Assembly (NCBI RefSeq): GCF_030646115.1 | Contig: NZ_JAUSMX010000002.1 | Span: forward strand, 1-64,000 | Direction: 5' to 3' | Length of the DNA stretch: 64,000 nt | Origin: Fluviicoccus sp. | GTDB lineage: Bacteria; Pseudomonadota; Gammaproteobacteria; Pseudomonadales; Moraxellaceae | Part shown: one piece after another, positions 30,457-40,046 of the stretch | Position numbering within the stretch: the stretch's first letter is position 1 | Layout of the letters: each line of letters opens with the position of its first letter | Notes under the pieces: generated by a model | Seen by the model: the letters and a program-made list of their open reading frames with translations, nothing else | Told to the model about the DNA's origin: nothing | Databases searched by the model: none | Translations under genes and position numbers: made by a program

Positions 30457-30921
30457 TCAGGGGGTTTGCAGCCAGGCGCGAACATCGAAGCAGGGGCAGT
30501 CTTTGGCGACGTTGGGAAAGTCGCGGTGGCCCTGGACGATGGCTTGCGGGTAGCGGGTTTTCAGTTCGGCCAGCAGTTGCCGCAGGGCGTCGAGCTGGGC
30601 CGGGGTGAAGTTGTTCTGTGCCTTGCCCTGGCAGTCGATGCCGCCCACCAGGCAGATGCCCAGGGCTTTGCTGTTGTAACCTTCCACATGAGCGCCTGCG
30701 TTGCGTTCCGGCCTGCCCTTTTCCACGGCTCCGCTGCGGCGGATGACGTAGTGATAGCCGATGCAGGCGAACTTGCGGGCGCGGTGCATGGTGTCTATGT
30801 CGGCGGCGCCGATGTTGGCGGTGGGCCGGGTGGCGCTGCAATGCACGGCGATGTACTGGACGCGCTCCATGAGGGCCAGGCGCATTAGCGGCAGGCTTAC
30901 GGGGCACGGCAGGATTGTCAT
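30457..30921 (-). CDS. N-acetylmuramoyl-L-alanine amidase (phage endolysin, AmpD/T7-lysozyme-like)
   Basis: VQYIAVHCSAT, IGYHYVIRRSG, QGHRDFPNVAKDCPCFDV. Confidence 0.9.
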   Translation of the reverse strand: MTILPCPVSLPLMRLALMERVQYIAVHCSATRPTANIGAADIDTMHRARKFACIGYHYVIRRSGAVEKGRPERNAGAHVEGYNSKALGICLVGGIDCQGKAQNNFTPAQLDALRQLLAELKTRYPQAIVQGHRDFPNVAKDCPCFDVRAWLQTP

Positions 30922-30998
30922 GGGGGCGTTCCTCGGGCATAAAAAAACCCGCCAAGACAGACTGTGTAAAAACACTCGCAGTTTGAATAATGAGCGGC

Positions 30999-31030
30999 GA
31001 CAATGCCCGTACACCAGTACGGGCATTGTC
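30999..31030 (+). repeat. Stem-loop just upstream of transposase start
   Basis: GACAATGCCCGTAC-acca-GTACGGGCATTGTC perfect 14-bp stem ending 4 nt before ATG 31035. Confidence 0.8.
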
Positions 31031-31034
31031 ATTT

Positions 31035-32461
31035 ATGAGCTATGTCAAAGGCGAAGCGCCGGGCCAAACCAGCCTGTTCCCGGTATCCCTCGATGAGCTG
31101 ATTCCGGAAGATCATCTGGTCCGTGTCATCAGCGCCTATGTCGGCCACCTTGATCTGCCCGCCCTGGGCTTCACAAGGACCTCGCCCAAGCGTACCGGCC
31201 GTCCGCCTTACGATCCCGCCGATTTGCTCAAGCTTTATCTGTACGGCTACCTGCACCGCATCCGCTCCTCGCGCCGCCTGGAAGCGGAGTGCCAGCGCAA
31301 CGTCGAGGTCATGTGGCTGCTGGGGCGCTTGGCTCCGGATCACAAGACCATCGCTGACTTTCGGCGCGACAATCACGCGGGCTTCACCGCCCTGTGCCGG
31401 GCTTTTGTCCGCTTCTGCCGTCAGGCCGGTCTGGTAGCGGGGGAACTGGTCGCCATTGACGGCAGCAAGTTCCAGGCCGTCGCATCGCGGCGGCAACTGG
31501 TCACCCCGGCCCGACTGGAGCGGCAAGAGAAAGCGCTGGAGAAGCGCATCGCCGACTACCTGCAACAGATGGAGGAAGCAGACCGGCAAGAGGCGCGTAC
31601 CGAGATTGACCGGCGGGCGATGAAGGAGGCCTTGCAGTTGCTGAATGACCGGCGCGCCGATGTCCAGGCCACCCGCGCCCTGATGGCGGAGTTGGGGTTG
31701 AACCAGTTGGTCGCCACCGAACCGGACGCCCGCGACATGCGGACCGCGCAGGGGCAACGCGTGGCCTATAACACGCAAACGGCGGTAGACGGACAGCACG
31801 GGCTGATCATCCATCATGAGGTGACGCAGGCGGGGAGCGATAACACGCAGCTGGAGCCGATGGCCAAGGCGGCGATGGCGGTGCTGGAGCAGGAGGCGTT
31901 GCGGATGCCGGGTATTCCAACCTGAACCAGTTCCAGAACTGCGAGGATGCCGGAATTACCCCGTATGTACCGCCCAACCGGTCGGTCAACACCCAGGAGG
32001 ACGGCCGGTTGTTTGACCGTTCACGCTTTGACTACGATGCGGAGCAGGACGAGTATCGTTGCCCGGCCGGCCACCGGCTGGTGTTGAAGCAGCAGAATGC
32101 GCGTGACCGGAACCGTATTTATGCGGCCAACGCGGCAGATTGTTCGGGATGCCCGCTAAAGTCGCAATGCACGAAGGCGGAACGGCGTCATGTCAGTCGC
32201 CATGAACACGAGGCGGCAGGCGAGCGCATGGCGGCGAGGATGGCGGGATCACCGGACAAGATGGTGGCGCGGCGATCCCTGGTGGAACACCCGTATGCGG
32301 TATTGAAGTATTGGATCATGGGGCACGGCCGCCTGCTGATGCGGGGGCTGCGGGGAGCGGGAACCGAGATGGCTTTGGCGGTTAACGTATTTAACCTGAA
32401 ACGGGCGATCAATATCCTGGGCGTGGCCGGTATGCGGGAAAAGTTGCTGTCAGCGGCCTGA
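31035..32461 (+). pseudogene. IS1182-family transposase, frameshifted
   Basis: ORF 31035-31925 ends in ...EALRMPGIPT*; the expected continuation ADAGYSNLNQFQNCEDAGITPYVP lies in another frame to 32461. Confidence 0.85.
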
Positions 32462-32576
32462 AGTCGTGCGGTAGATCCGGATCCGGCCGGAAACCCTGCC
32501 AATGACGGAGCTTCCAGCCTGATACGGATGCGTGGGCAGGCAGGAAGGCTGATGAAGGTCGTTCGTCCGAAAACAG

Positions 32577-32603
32577 GAACGCCCCAATAATGATGGGGCG
32601 TTC
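32577..32603. terminator. Hairpin near IS right end
   Basis: GAACGCCCCA-ataatga-TGGGGCGTTC, 10-bp stem; weak T tract. Confidence 0.45.
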
Positions 32604-32796
32604 TGTTCAGCCGCTAAACGAGACAGTGTTTTTACACAGTCTGAAGAGGCGGGTTGATGGGGTTACAAGTGCGTTGGACGGACTTGTCCGAGGGTTATGC
32701 TACGACAGGACGGGGTTCTACGGCGGATGTTGAATATATTAAGGATGGAAGTTAGACTCAGAAGAATCTATGAACATCAAATTGCAAGGAGCACCC

Positions 32797-33657
32797 ATGG
32801 CCTAGATATCAATTCGCTTCGACGGAGACTTGGTCACCAACAACCAAATCTCCATGCGTACACTTGGTAAGACGCTTCAGAACTTGCAGACTGTTTTTGA
32901 TCGCGCTGCAATCGAATACCATGAGAAGAAGCTCGAAAAAAACAAAAAAATGAACCCGAAATATTATTCTGATGTTGAGTTCATTGTACAACAACCAAGA
33001 CCCGGCAGCTTTATACTTGACCTTACATCAATTAGTACTACAACCAAGAAGATAATTGATCGGGTTGCTAATGTTTTAAAAGCATCTTTCGATGATGCGA
33101 TGGGAGATGGAATCAAAGAAGCAAATGCAATCACCAATCAAATTCATGAAATTAAGGCAAAATTAGCAATCGGAAATGATCTTATTGATAAACCAACTGA
33201 AGATAACGACTATAAAGATTATGCAGAGTATGCTATTGCCAGCAATTTCAATCATATATTATCGATCATTAGGGCTGATTCCTCCGGAAAGACAACTTTT
33301 GAAATTACGTTAGAAGGAACCCAAAAAACAACATTGACCTTTGACCGTGAAAAAGCAGAAAAGTTTGGATTGGCCATAACTGAAAGACGCCTTGGCCAGC
33401 CAAAGCTTTATATTGCAAAAGTAGAAGAAATGAATAATGTAATGTTGAAGGCAAAGGTTTTTAATGTACAAACCCAAAAGAAATCATCACTCAAATTTGT
33501 AGGAGGGGCTGATTTAATATCTGTCATTCCGTACTTTGAAAAAAAGAAGCTGATGAGGTTTGTCGCCTGCCCATTAATACAGTATGATGCAATCGACAAC
33601 AACGCTGGCGATCTTGTTTTTGTGAAGGTGATTGAAGATGGACTCACTGATCGATAA
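32797..33657 (+). CDS. Uncharacterised protein, about 275-286 aa; in-frame TAG at codon 3 from the best RBS/ATG
   Basis: AAGGAG RBS then ATG GCC TAG ATA TCA ATT CGC TTC GAC...; track start is TTG 32830. Confidence 0.6.
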
Positions 33658-34327
33658 GTATCTCAATGATATAACCAGTAAGTACCCCCCTCACCGCCTG
33701 GTTGTATTCTTTATTTATCTCTTTTCAATATATTTCTACAATTATAGTCAATCAAGCCTCCGGTTGGCACACGAAATTTCCATCTTTAAGGCAGCTGACC
33801 TCGGCTCGTTGATCTATGGCGAAGAATCATTCTTCACAATCTTTCATTATATTTTTGCCTTTTTTCTATGTATGGTAACCACGTTTTTCTACAGCAGCTT
33901 AAAACTTAGAACCTTTAAAATACTCACTTCATATTTTGAAAAAAGACAATCCTATATTGATGTATTAGTCAATATAATCAAGCCTGAACTTACTGCCAAC
34001 TCGCCAGCTGTTAATTCCACCATACTCAATCAGACAGCGGCAAGTTTATTAAGGGCCAAACTTGACGTTCAGAGGACTTACGCTTACGGTGAAATTTGCG
34101 CAGCATCGTTGTGTGTATTTATTTGGGGTGCCAATAAGTTCATTCTTAATGACTGGTTTTATACTTTGACTCTCTTGGCTCTAGTTTTGTACTTTCAATT
34201 TAAAAGTTACAGAATTTATATTTCCAAGCTTACCCCACACCACGTTACTTTGAGCCTTCTACTCAATAGAAAAATTACTTTCGAATATGAAATTGCAGAA
34301 ATAGCTCAGGATTCTTCCTCAATTTAA
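33638..34327 (+). CDS. Uncharacterised membrane protein (cargo block A)
   Basis: Several TM segments; 20-bp overlap with upstream gene. Confidence 0.7.
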   Translation: MDSLIDKYLNDITSKYPPHRLVVFFIYLFSIYFYNYSQSSLRLAHEISIFKAADLGSLIYGEESFFTIFHYIFAFFLCMVTTFFYSSLKLRTFKILTSYFEKRQSYIDVLVNIIKPELTANSPAVNSTILNQTAASLLRAKLDVQRTYAYGEICAASLCVFIWGANKFILNDWFYTLTLLALVLYFQFKSYRIYISKLTPHHVTLSLLLNRKITFEYEIAEIAQDSSSI

Positions 34328-35040
34328 ATTTTCTTAGCGACATCAATTACCGCATCATTCTTCATCTTTCTTAAAAGTGCTATAAATTGCGACTTCAATT
34401 CGGAGTCCATATTTTCTTTATGAAATATCATCAAACGAAGGCAACAAATGCAATCAATCAAGTTGCATCGCAAGGACAACCAAAATATATCCCTGCTAAG
34501 CTCCTTAATAGACTCATCAATTGCATGGCTATTACTATAATCCAGCGCAATATTTGCTGTATCAATGTGCTCATGCCCATCAATCATTTCCAAAACCTTC
34601 GCTCCATATTTCTCCATTGCCACAAATGCGTCTTTCGTGAATGAATTTGAGCTGAGTCGAAATGCCAATAATGGTGAAACAGGAGCTAGCTTCTTAATAA
34701 CACCAACATATTCGTCAAAATCTATGTCAGCTTTTTTCCCAATAGAAGCCGCAAAGCCAGCTTTAATTATGGGGGTAAGAAAATTCTTTATTTCGGCGCG
34801 ATTCACATCGATTGATCGGTCGTCGGGAAAAACTTCTTTGGCAGCCTCAAGATAAATATCGACGCATCGATTCACATCCGGAAGCTTTAATCGATTTAAA
34901 TTTGCCTGCAGTCGAAGCAATGAATATAAAGACTCATTCAATATTGCCAAGCCATCAAGCCTGCGCTTATAAAAAAATGAAACAAATGATGCAAGTAAAC
35001 CAAGTACTGCACCAGCAAGCAAATAAAACTCTTTTTCCAT
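34324..35040 (-). CDS. Uncharacterised membrane-anchored protein (cargo block A)
   Basis: N-terminal TM (YLLAGAVLGLLASFVSFFY) then 200-aa helical domain; convergent with 33638 gene. Confidence 0.65.
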   Translation of the reverse strand: MEKEFYLLAGAVLGLLASFVSFFYKRRLDGLAILNESLYSLLRLQANLNRLKLPDVNRCVDIYLEAAKEVFPDDRSIDVNRAEIKNFLTPIIKAGFAASIGKKADIDFDEYVGVIKKLAPVSPLLAFRLSSNSFTKDAFVAMEKYGAKVLEMIDGHEHIDTANIALDYSNSHAIDESIKELSRDIFWLSLRCNLIDCICCLRLMIFHKENMDSELKSQFIALLRKMKNDAVIDVAKKI

Positions 35041-35384
35041 TTGTTAACGCTCCATTTTAACTATTATATTCACAGACATTTCCATATTCAGGGCAAATCC
35101 GTGTAAGGCTTCACAATCTTTGAATTTTGCCCTGATACCCATGAAATAACAAGAGTAAATTTCAAGCAAAGAATGCCAGTTGCGTCACAACAACCTCTCA
35201 CCCCAATCCACAACCACCTCCTCCTACCTCCCCGCCGTAGTCGCCTGTCCCGGCATCCCCTCCGCCATCACCTCCTCCAACTCACTGAATAACCCCACAA
35301 TAAACCCCTTCGCAGCTTCTGGTTGGTGTTCATATCCTTAACAATCCAACAAAGCCTTGATGTAAGCCACTGGACTCCTTTTTG

Positions 35385-35681
35385 TCAAGCGTTGGCGCAC
35401 ACAAAGTCGATCAAAGCAATCGACTCTGAAAACTTTTCAGTTAGAGGCTTGGCAAAGTATGCAAAGCGATCCTTCGAGATTTCTATGACTTCACCTGTAC
35501 CAGGTTGCTCTGGACCACCGGGGATGCAATATGTCTTGTTGTGTTGAAGGCGTGCTGTTTCTTTATCCTTACTTAAGACAACGTACTCTTTGACCTCGTA
35601 ATAGCCTGTCCCAAAGATATGCGACGGTACGTAAACCATTCTACCCACTGAAAAATTTTCATCGTACGACATCTCGTTCAC
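35385..35681 (-). CDS. Hypothetical protein (98 aa)
   Basis: ORF of plausible composition; no recognised family. Confidence 0.4.
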   Translation of the reverse strand: MNEMSYDENFSVGRMVYVPSHIFGTGYYEVKEYVVLSKDKETARLQHNKTYCIPGGPEQPGTGEVIEISKDRFAYFAKPLTEKFSESIALIDFVCANA

Positions 35682-35931
35682 CTATATCATAGTTGTTGAC
35701 GAAAGACTTAGCTGATCAGTCTGCATAGATTTTGCCGTGTTTTCATGCCATGTCAATCAACTGCAGCGGCATCAAATCTAGGTAGGGATGCTGCCCTGCC
35801 AACCTCATGGAAGCGGGCGGTGACCACCGCTCACATTACTAACATCTGGGTTGTAGCTTAGCAGGTGAAGGTAAAGCTGGCGTATCCTCTAACCTGGCGG
35901 GTAAGCTCGGTATCGTCTGCCGCTGCAGCCT

Positions 35932-36327
35932 CTAACCCACCCCAGCTCCAGAATTTCCTTCTCCTGCAAGCCCTCGCAACAACGCGAGATCGTGCCATTT
36001 CATCTGTTGGATCCTAGCATTCACCTTCCAGGCGTAATCCATCGGAGAAAGCGCCATTTTCTTGCCAGCATGTCGCCGACGATTGCAGATCGAACACGCC
36101 GCCACAATGTTGTCAGCCTTGTCCTTCCCACCATCACAACGAGCATGTAAATGTTCAGCTGTACACTGCAGTCCTTTGACTTGGGCAAGTGTCAAGCCAT
36201 GAGCTTGGGCGAAGACTTCGGGTTGAGATTGCCACATCGGAAGGCCACAGTAGAAGCAGCGGCCGGATTGACGTTGAAAAGCAGTGATTCGGTGTTTCTG
36301 GATAGCGGTTTTCATCGCCGACTCCAA
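35932..36327 (-). CDS. HNH endonuclease
   Basis: CFYCG...CTAEHLHARCDGGKDKADNIVAACSICNRRR. Confidence 0.9.
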   Translation of the reverse strand: MESAMKTAIQKHRITAFQRQSGRCFYCGLPMWQSQPEVFAQAHGLTLAQVKGLQCTAEHLHARCDGGKDKADNIVAACSICNRRRHAGKKMALSPMDYAWKVNARIQQMKWHDLALLRGLAGEGNSGAGVG

Positions 36328-36616
36328 TTAAAAAATAATGGAAGTCCGCTCGAAAACTCGCTGTTTCCTGCGGTACCGGCAACGGCTTAGCCTGCCAGCC
36401 CTTCAGATTTAGGGGTCTACGCCACCCGATCTAGAGATTTCACGCTTGATAATCTCCGTTCATTAATTTAGCCCACCGACTGGTCATTTGCAAGCAGGTG
36501 GGCTCACCCTCACATCAACAACCCCACCTACCCTACCCATCCACCACGCCCCCCAACCATCTTGATTGCTGTTCTGCCAATTCCTAGAATCCGCGCCCTG
36601 TCATGGAGACTACTGG

Positions 36617-36763
36617 ATGAACAACATGAAATCGAAGAAGCCGGGGCTTACCCAGGAAGATGTGGTCTTTTTTGTGGCTTTTGGCATGCTAATGCTGATT
36701 ACCGGGGCATCGGCCTGGTTGGAGTGGATGAAGCAGGAGCTTATGGTGTTGGGCCTTCTATAG
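36617..36763 (+). CDS. Tiny single-TM protein, tandem paralogue 1
   Basis: 48 aa MNNMKSKKPGLTQEDVVFFVAFGMLMLITGASAWLEWMKQELMVLGLL; GGAG upstream. Confidence 0.55.
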   Translation: MNNMKSKKPGLTQEDVVFFVAFGMLMLITGASAWLEWMKQELMVLGLL

Positions 36764-36786
36764 CATATTCGACCGTCAAGGTCTGG

Positions 36787-36930
36787 ATGAGCGACTTGGA
36801 AACGAAGAAGACCGGACTTACTCCGAATTATTTACTTTGTATTGCAATGTCTTTTTCGCTTGTATTGATAAGTTGGGCTTTCGGGTGTTTGGAATGGATG
36901 AATAAAATCATCAATTTCAGATTAAATTGA
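36787..36930 (+). CDS. Tiny single-TM protein, tandem paralogue 2
   Basis: 47 aa MSDLETKKTGLTPNYLLCIAMSFSLVLISWAFGCLEWMNKIINFRLN; shares KKxGLT...LEWM. Confidence 0.55.
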   Translation: MSDLETKKTGLTPNYLLCIAMSFSLVLISWAFGCLEWMNKIINFRLN

Positions 36931-38404
36931 TATTTTCCGACGGGACATGCAAATGAAGTTGAATTTTCTTTATAACTTCCTCAACTTCAGACTCATTATC
37001 AATCAAGTACGTTATATTCACTAACTCCTCATTCATAACTTCAACATCATCACAGACAACCCGAGCCACTCTTCTTAAATCCGTATTTAAAATAGGCTCA
37101 CTCACCACCACCACTTTTCTTTTGAATGACAAATCAAATAATGATCTGATTAATTCGATAGACTCACTCATCAACCCTAATATCATTCCATAATCATCAT
37201 CATCACTTACAATTGACTCCTCTACAATAATCATGCTTTCAGCCTTTTTCAATTTTTCGTATTCAACTTCGTCAACCACTTTATAATCATGCATGACATC
37301 GATTAATTCGCCAGCCGACTTTCTAAATTCTATCGGATGACGTGATCGCCCTAGATAACTTTCTATTGATACTGGCAACCCAATAAACACACAATAATCC
37401 TCTATTAAGCCATTCATGGTTCGCCTCATTGACAATATATTCATAGATTTATCTTTAATAATGCCATCAAAATCCTCATCAGCCTTCTTTATTCCTAACG
37501 ATGTAAAATCAGGAGTTTTAATCTTATCAATTGAATCATCAAATATTCTATTGAAAGCACTTATCAAGTCCAAGGCTTCATCATAATTTCTGCGTGTGAA
37601 CTCGCGATTGTGAGCAATCAAGTTTCGCAAAGTTTTCAGTCTTTCCCATTGGTATTTTATTTGCTCTTCATTCATACCTTCAACAATATCTTGAAAAGAC
37701 TGATTCCAATGTGACCTAGGAATAAAATCCAGCAGCTTGTTGATTGTATGATCAGCCGTTTCAACTGAAGCAGATCGCTGGTAATCAACCAACAACTTAT
37801 CAACCAAATCACAAGACATCCCACGGTAACTATCAAACAAGAATGATGATAACGTTTCGAAATTTGCATTCTGTAGAATATTGTCCCTACCTTTATTTCC
37901 ATCCGAATCGCCACATTTTTGTTTTTTTTGCAAATCCTCTTTGAAAGCCTTAGGTACTTTAACTGAAGCCCAATTAGAACCATGAGCCTTATACATAATA
38001 TAAGTTATAAGATGACGAAGCTTATTCTCAATCAGATTAATCTCCGAATAAATTAGACATGAATAATGATGCGATAAATCATCATGAAGCATATCAACCC
38101 TAAACCCCAATTGACCAATCACCCTCCTAATTTCATCAATTATTAATCCTGCATTTTCTATTTTCTCCTTGGAAATTTTTTTATGAATACATAGATGAAA
38201 ACATCTATCATCGCCTGGAAGTTCAAGAACTATAATTTTTAGATTGCATACAAACCCTTTACCACAACTAACGGTGCCTCTCTTGATGATTAATTTTGTG
38301 CTTTTCGTACATAGAAGCCGCAAGAAATCATCATTATTATTTAACCCTAAAAATCCGTTATGGCTATTAACCATGAATTCCACTTTGAAATCCATATTAC
38401 TCAC
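36917..38404 (-). CDS. HEPN-domain protein (Swt1-like), putative defence/RNase
   Basis: RX4H motif in LKTLRNLIAHNREFTRRNYDEAL; upstream ENKLRHLITYIMYKAHGSNW resembles Swt1-like HEPN architecture. Confidence 0.65.
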   Translation of the reverse strand: MSNMDFKVEFMVNSHNGFLGLNNNDDFLRLLCTKSTKLIIKRGTVSCGKGFVCNLKIIVLELPGDDRCFHLCIHKKISKEKIENAGLIIDEIRRVIGQLGFRVDMLHDDLSHHYSCLIYSEINLIENKLRHLITYIMYKAHGSNWASVKVPKAFKEDLQKKQKCGDSDGNKGRDNILQNANFETLSSFLFDSYRGMSCDLVDKLLVDYQRSASVETADHTINKLLDFIPRSHWNQSFQDIVEGMNEEQIKYQWERLKTLRNLIAHNREFTRRNYDEALDLISAFNRIFDDSIDKIKTPDFTSLGIKKADEDFDGIIKDKSMNILSMRRTMNGLIEDYCVFIGLPVSIESYLGRSRHPIEFRKSAGELIDVMHDYKVVDEVEYEKLKKAESMIIVEESIVSDDDDYGMILGLMSESIELIRSLFDLSFKRKVVVVSEPILNTDLRRVARVVCDDVEVMNEELVNITYLIDNESEVEEVIKKIQLHLHVPSENINLI

Positions 38405-38405
38405 T

Positions 38406-38618
38406 TTAACCCTGTCGACTAAAATAATTTATAAGCAATTTCCCCGTCATCGCCACCCTCGGCCCCAACGAAGACCTCACCTTCCCTGCCCGCTCCAGAT
38501 AGTTCAACCGACTGGCCACCCCCGAAGCCTCCACCGCATCCGGCAACGCCCGGCGGATCTCAATAGCCGCCAAAGGACGCCCCGCCACAGCCAGGACTCT
38601 CAGAATCCTATCATTCAA
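38406..38618 (-). CDS. Small winged-helix DNA-binding protein (phage-like), possibly truncated
   Basis: ILRVLAVAGRPLAAIEIRRAL...VASRLNYLERAGKVRSSLGPR. Confidence 0.5.
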   Translation of the reverse strand: MNDRILRVLAVAGRPLAAIEIRRALPDAVEASGVASRLNYLERAGKVRSSLGPRVAMTGKLLINYFSRQG

Positions 38619-39030
38619 ACTTTACTCACGCATAGCTCTTTTCCTCCAACTTCTCCAGCACAAACGCCTTCCCACTAACCAGAAGTGCCCTGCTGTGCAG
38701 AGCCCATTCCACCGCAGCAAAACCCGCCGCCAATCGCCAGGCATACCCTCCAGCAACCGCTCCACCATCATCCGCAGCGCATCGTCCGCCACCGCCCTCA
38801 TCCCACACATAGCGGGACGAATGGTCGTTCCACTTCCGCTCGGCACTGCCGCACTCCACCGCCACCTACCGGACAATATGGAGACGGCTAATGGGTGCCC
38901 ACATTTCCAGTCTTATTCCATTTAGGAACTACCATATCACCCCAAAGTATTTTTAATTATTTAAGGAATTGCCTACATTGCCCTCAAGCGGTCACCACGA
39001 CCCAGAACAATGATCTTGAGGAATTTTGCA

Positions 39031-40023
39031 ATGAACAAGACCCTGCTGGCATTTGCCCTGACCCTCGGCCTGGCCGCCCCGGTACTGGCCGACGTTTCCC
39101 TGCTAAACGTCTCCTACGACCCCACCCGCGAACTTTACCAAGACTACAACGCCGCCTTCGCCAAATACTGGAAAACCAAGACCGGCGAAACCGTCACCTT
39201 CAAGCAATCGCATGGCGGTTCCGGCAAGCAGGCGCGCGCCGTCATTGACGGCCTGGAAGCCGATGTAGTGACGCTGGCGCTGGCGGGAGACATCGACCAG
39301 ATCGCCAACCGCGGCATCATTGCGCCGAACTGGCAAAAGCGTTTGGCCAACAGCTCCTCGCCTTATACCTCCACCATCGTCTTCCTGGTGCGCAAGGGCA
39401 ACCCCAAGAAAATCCTCGACTGGAACGATGTGGTTCGTCCCGGCGTGGATGTCATCACCCCGAATCCCAAGACCTCCGGCGGCGCCCGCTGGAACTACCT
39501 GGCCGCCTGGGGCTACAAGCTGCGTCAGCCCGGCGCCAATGCAGACCAGGCCAAGGACTTCGTGAAGAAGCTGTTCAAGAACGTCAAGGTGCTGGATTCC
39601 GGCGCGCGCGGGTCCACCACCACCTTTGTGGAGCGTGGCATTGGCGACGTGCTGCTGGCCTGGGAAAACGAAGCATATCTGGCCGTAAAGGAACTGGGTC
39701 CGGACAAGTTTGAAATTGTCACCCCAAGCGTTTCCATCCTGGCCGAACCGCCGGTAACCGTAGCTGACAAGTACGCCAAGAAGCACGGCACCACCAAGGT
39801 TGCCCAGGCTTACCTGCAATATCTGTATTCCCCGGAAGCCCAGGAAATTGCCGCCAAGAACTACTATCGCCCCACCGATGCGGCCGTTGCTGCCCGCTAC
39901 AAACAGCAGTTCGCCTCGGTCAAGCTGTTCACCATCAAGGATTTCGGCGGCTGGTCGGTGGCTCAGGACGCGCACTTCGCCGATGGCGGCATCTTCGACC
40001 AGATTTACCAACCGGGCCGATAA
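39031..40023 (+). CDS. sbp: Sulfate-binding periplasmic protein
   Basis: [37 protein letters not shown]. Confidence 0.95.
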   Translation: MNKTLLAFALTLGLAAPVLADVSLLNVSYDPTRELYQDYNAAFAKYWKTKTGETVTFKQSHGGSGKQARAVIDGLEADVVTLALAGDIDQIANRGIIAPNWQKRLANSSSPYTSTIVFLVRKGNPKKILDWNDVVRPGVDVITPNPKTSGGARWNYLAAWGYKLRQPGANADQAKDFVKKLFKNVKVLDSGARGSTTTFVERGIGDVLLAWENEAYLAVKELGPDKFEIVTPSVSILAEPPVTVADKYAKKHGTTKVAQAYLQYLYSPEAQEIAAKNYYRPTDAAVAARYKQQFASVKLFTIKDFGGWSVAQDAHFADGGIFDQIYQPGR

Positions 40024-40046
40024 CCTCAGACTGACGGGAGCACATC

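Larger units (their letters stand above)
30958..32643 (+). mobile_element. IS1182-like insertion sequence
   Basis: 19-bp perfect terminal inverted repeats CAGACTGTGTAAAAACACT, 4-bp direct repeats AAGA (30954-30957 and 32644-32647), IS1182-type transposase. Confidence 0.92.
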
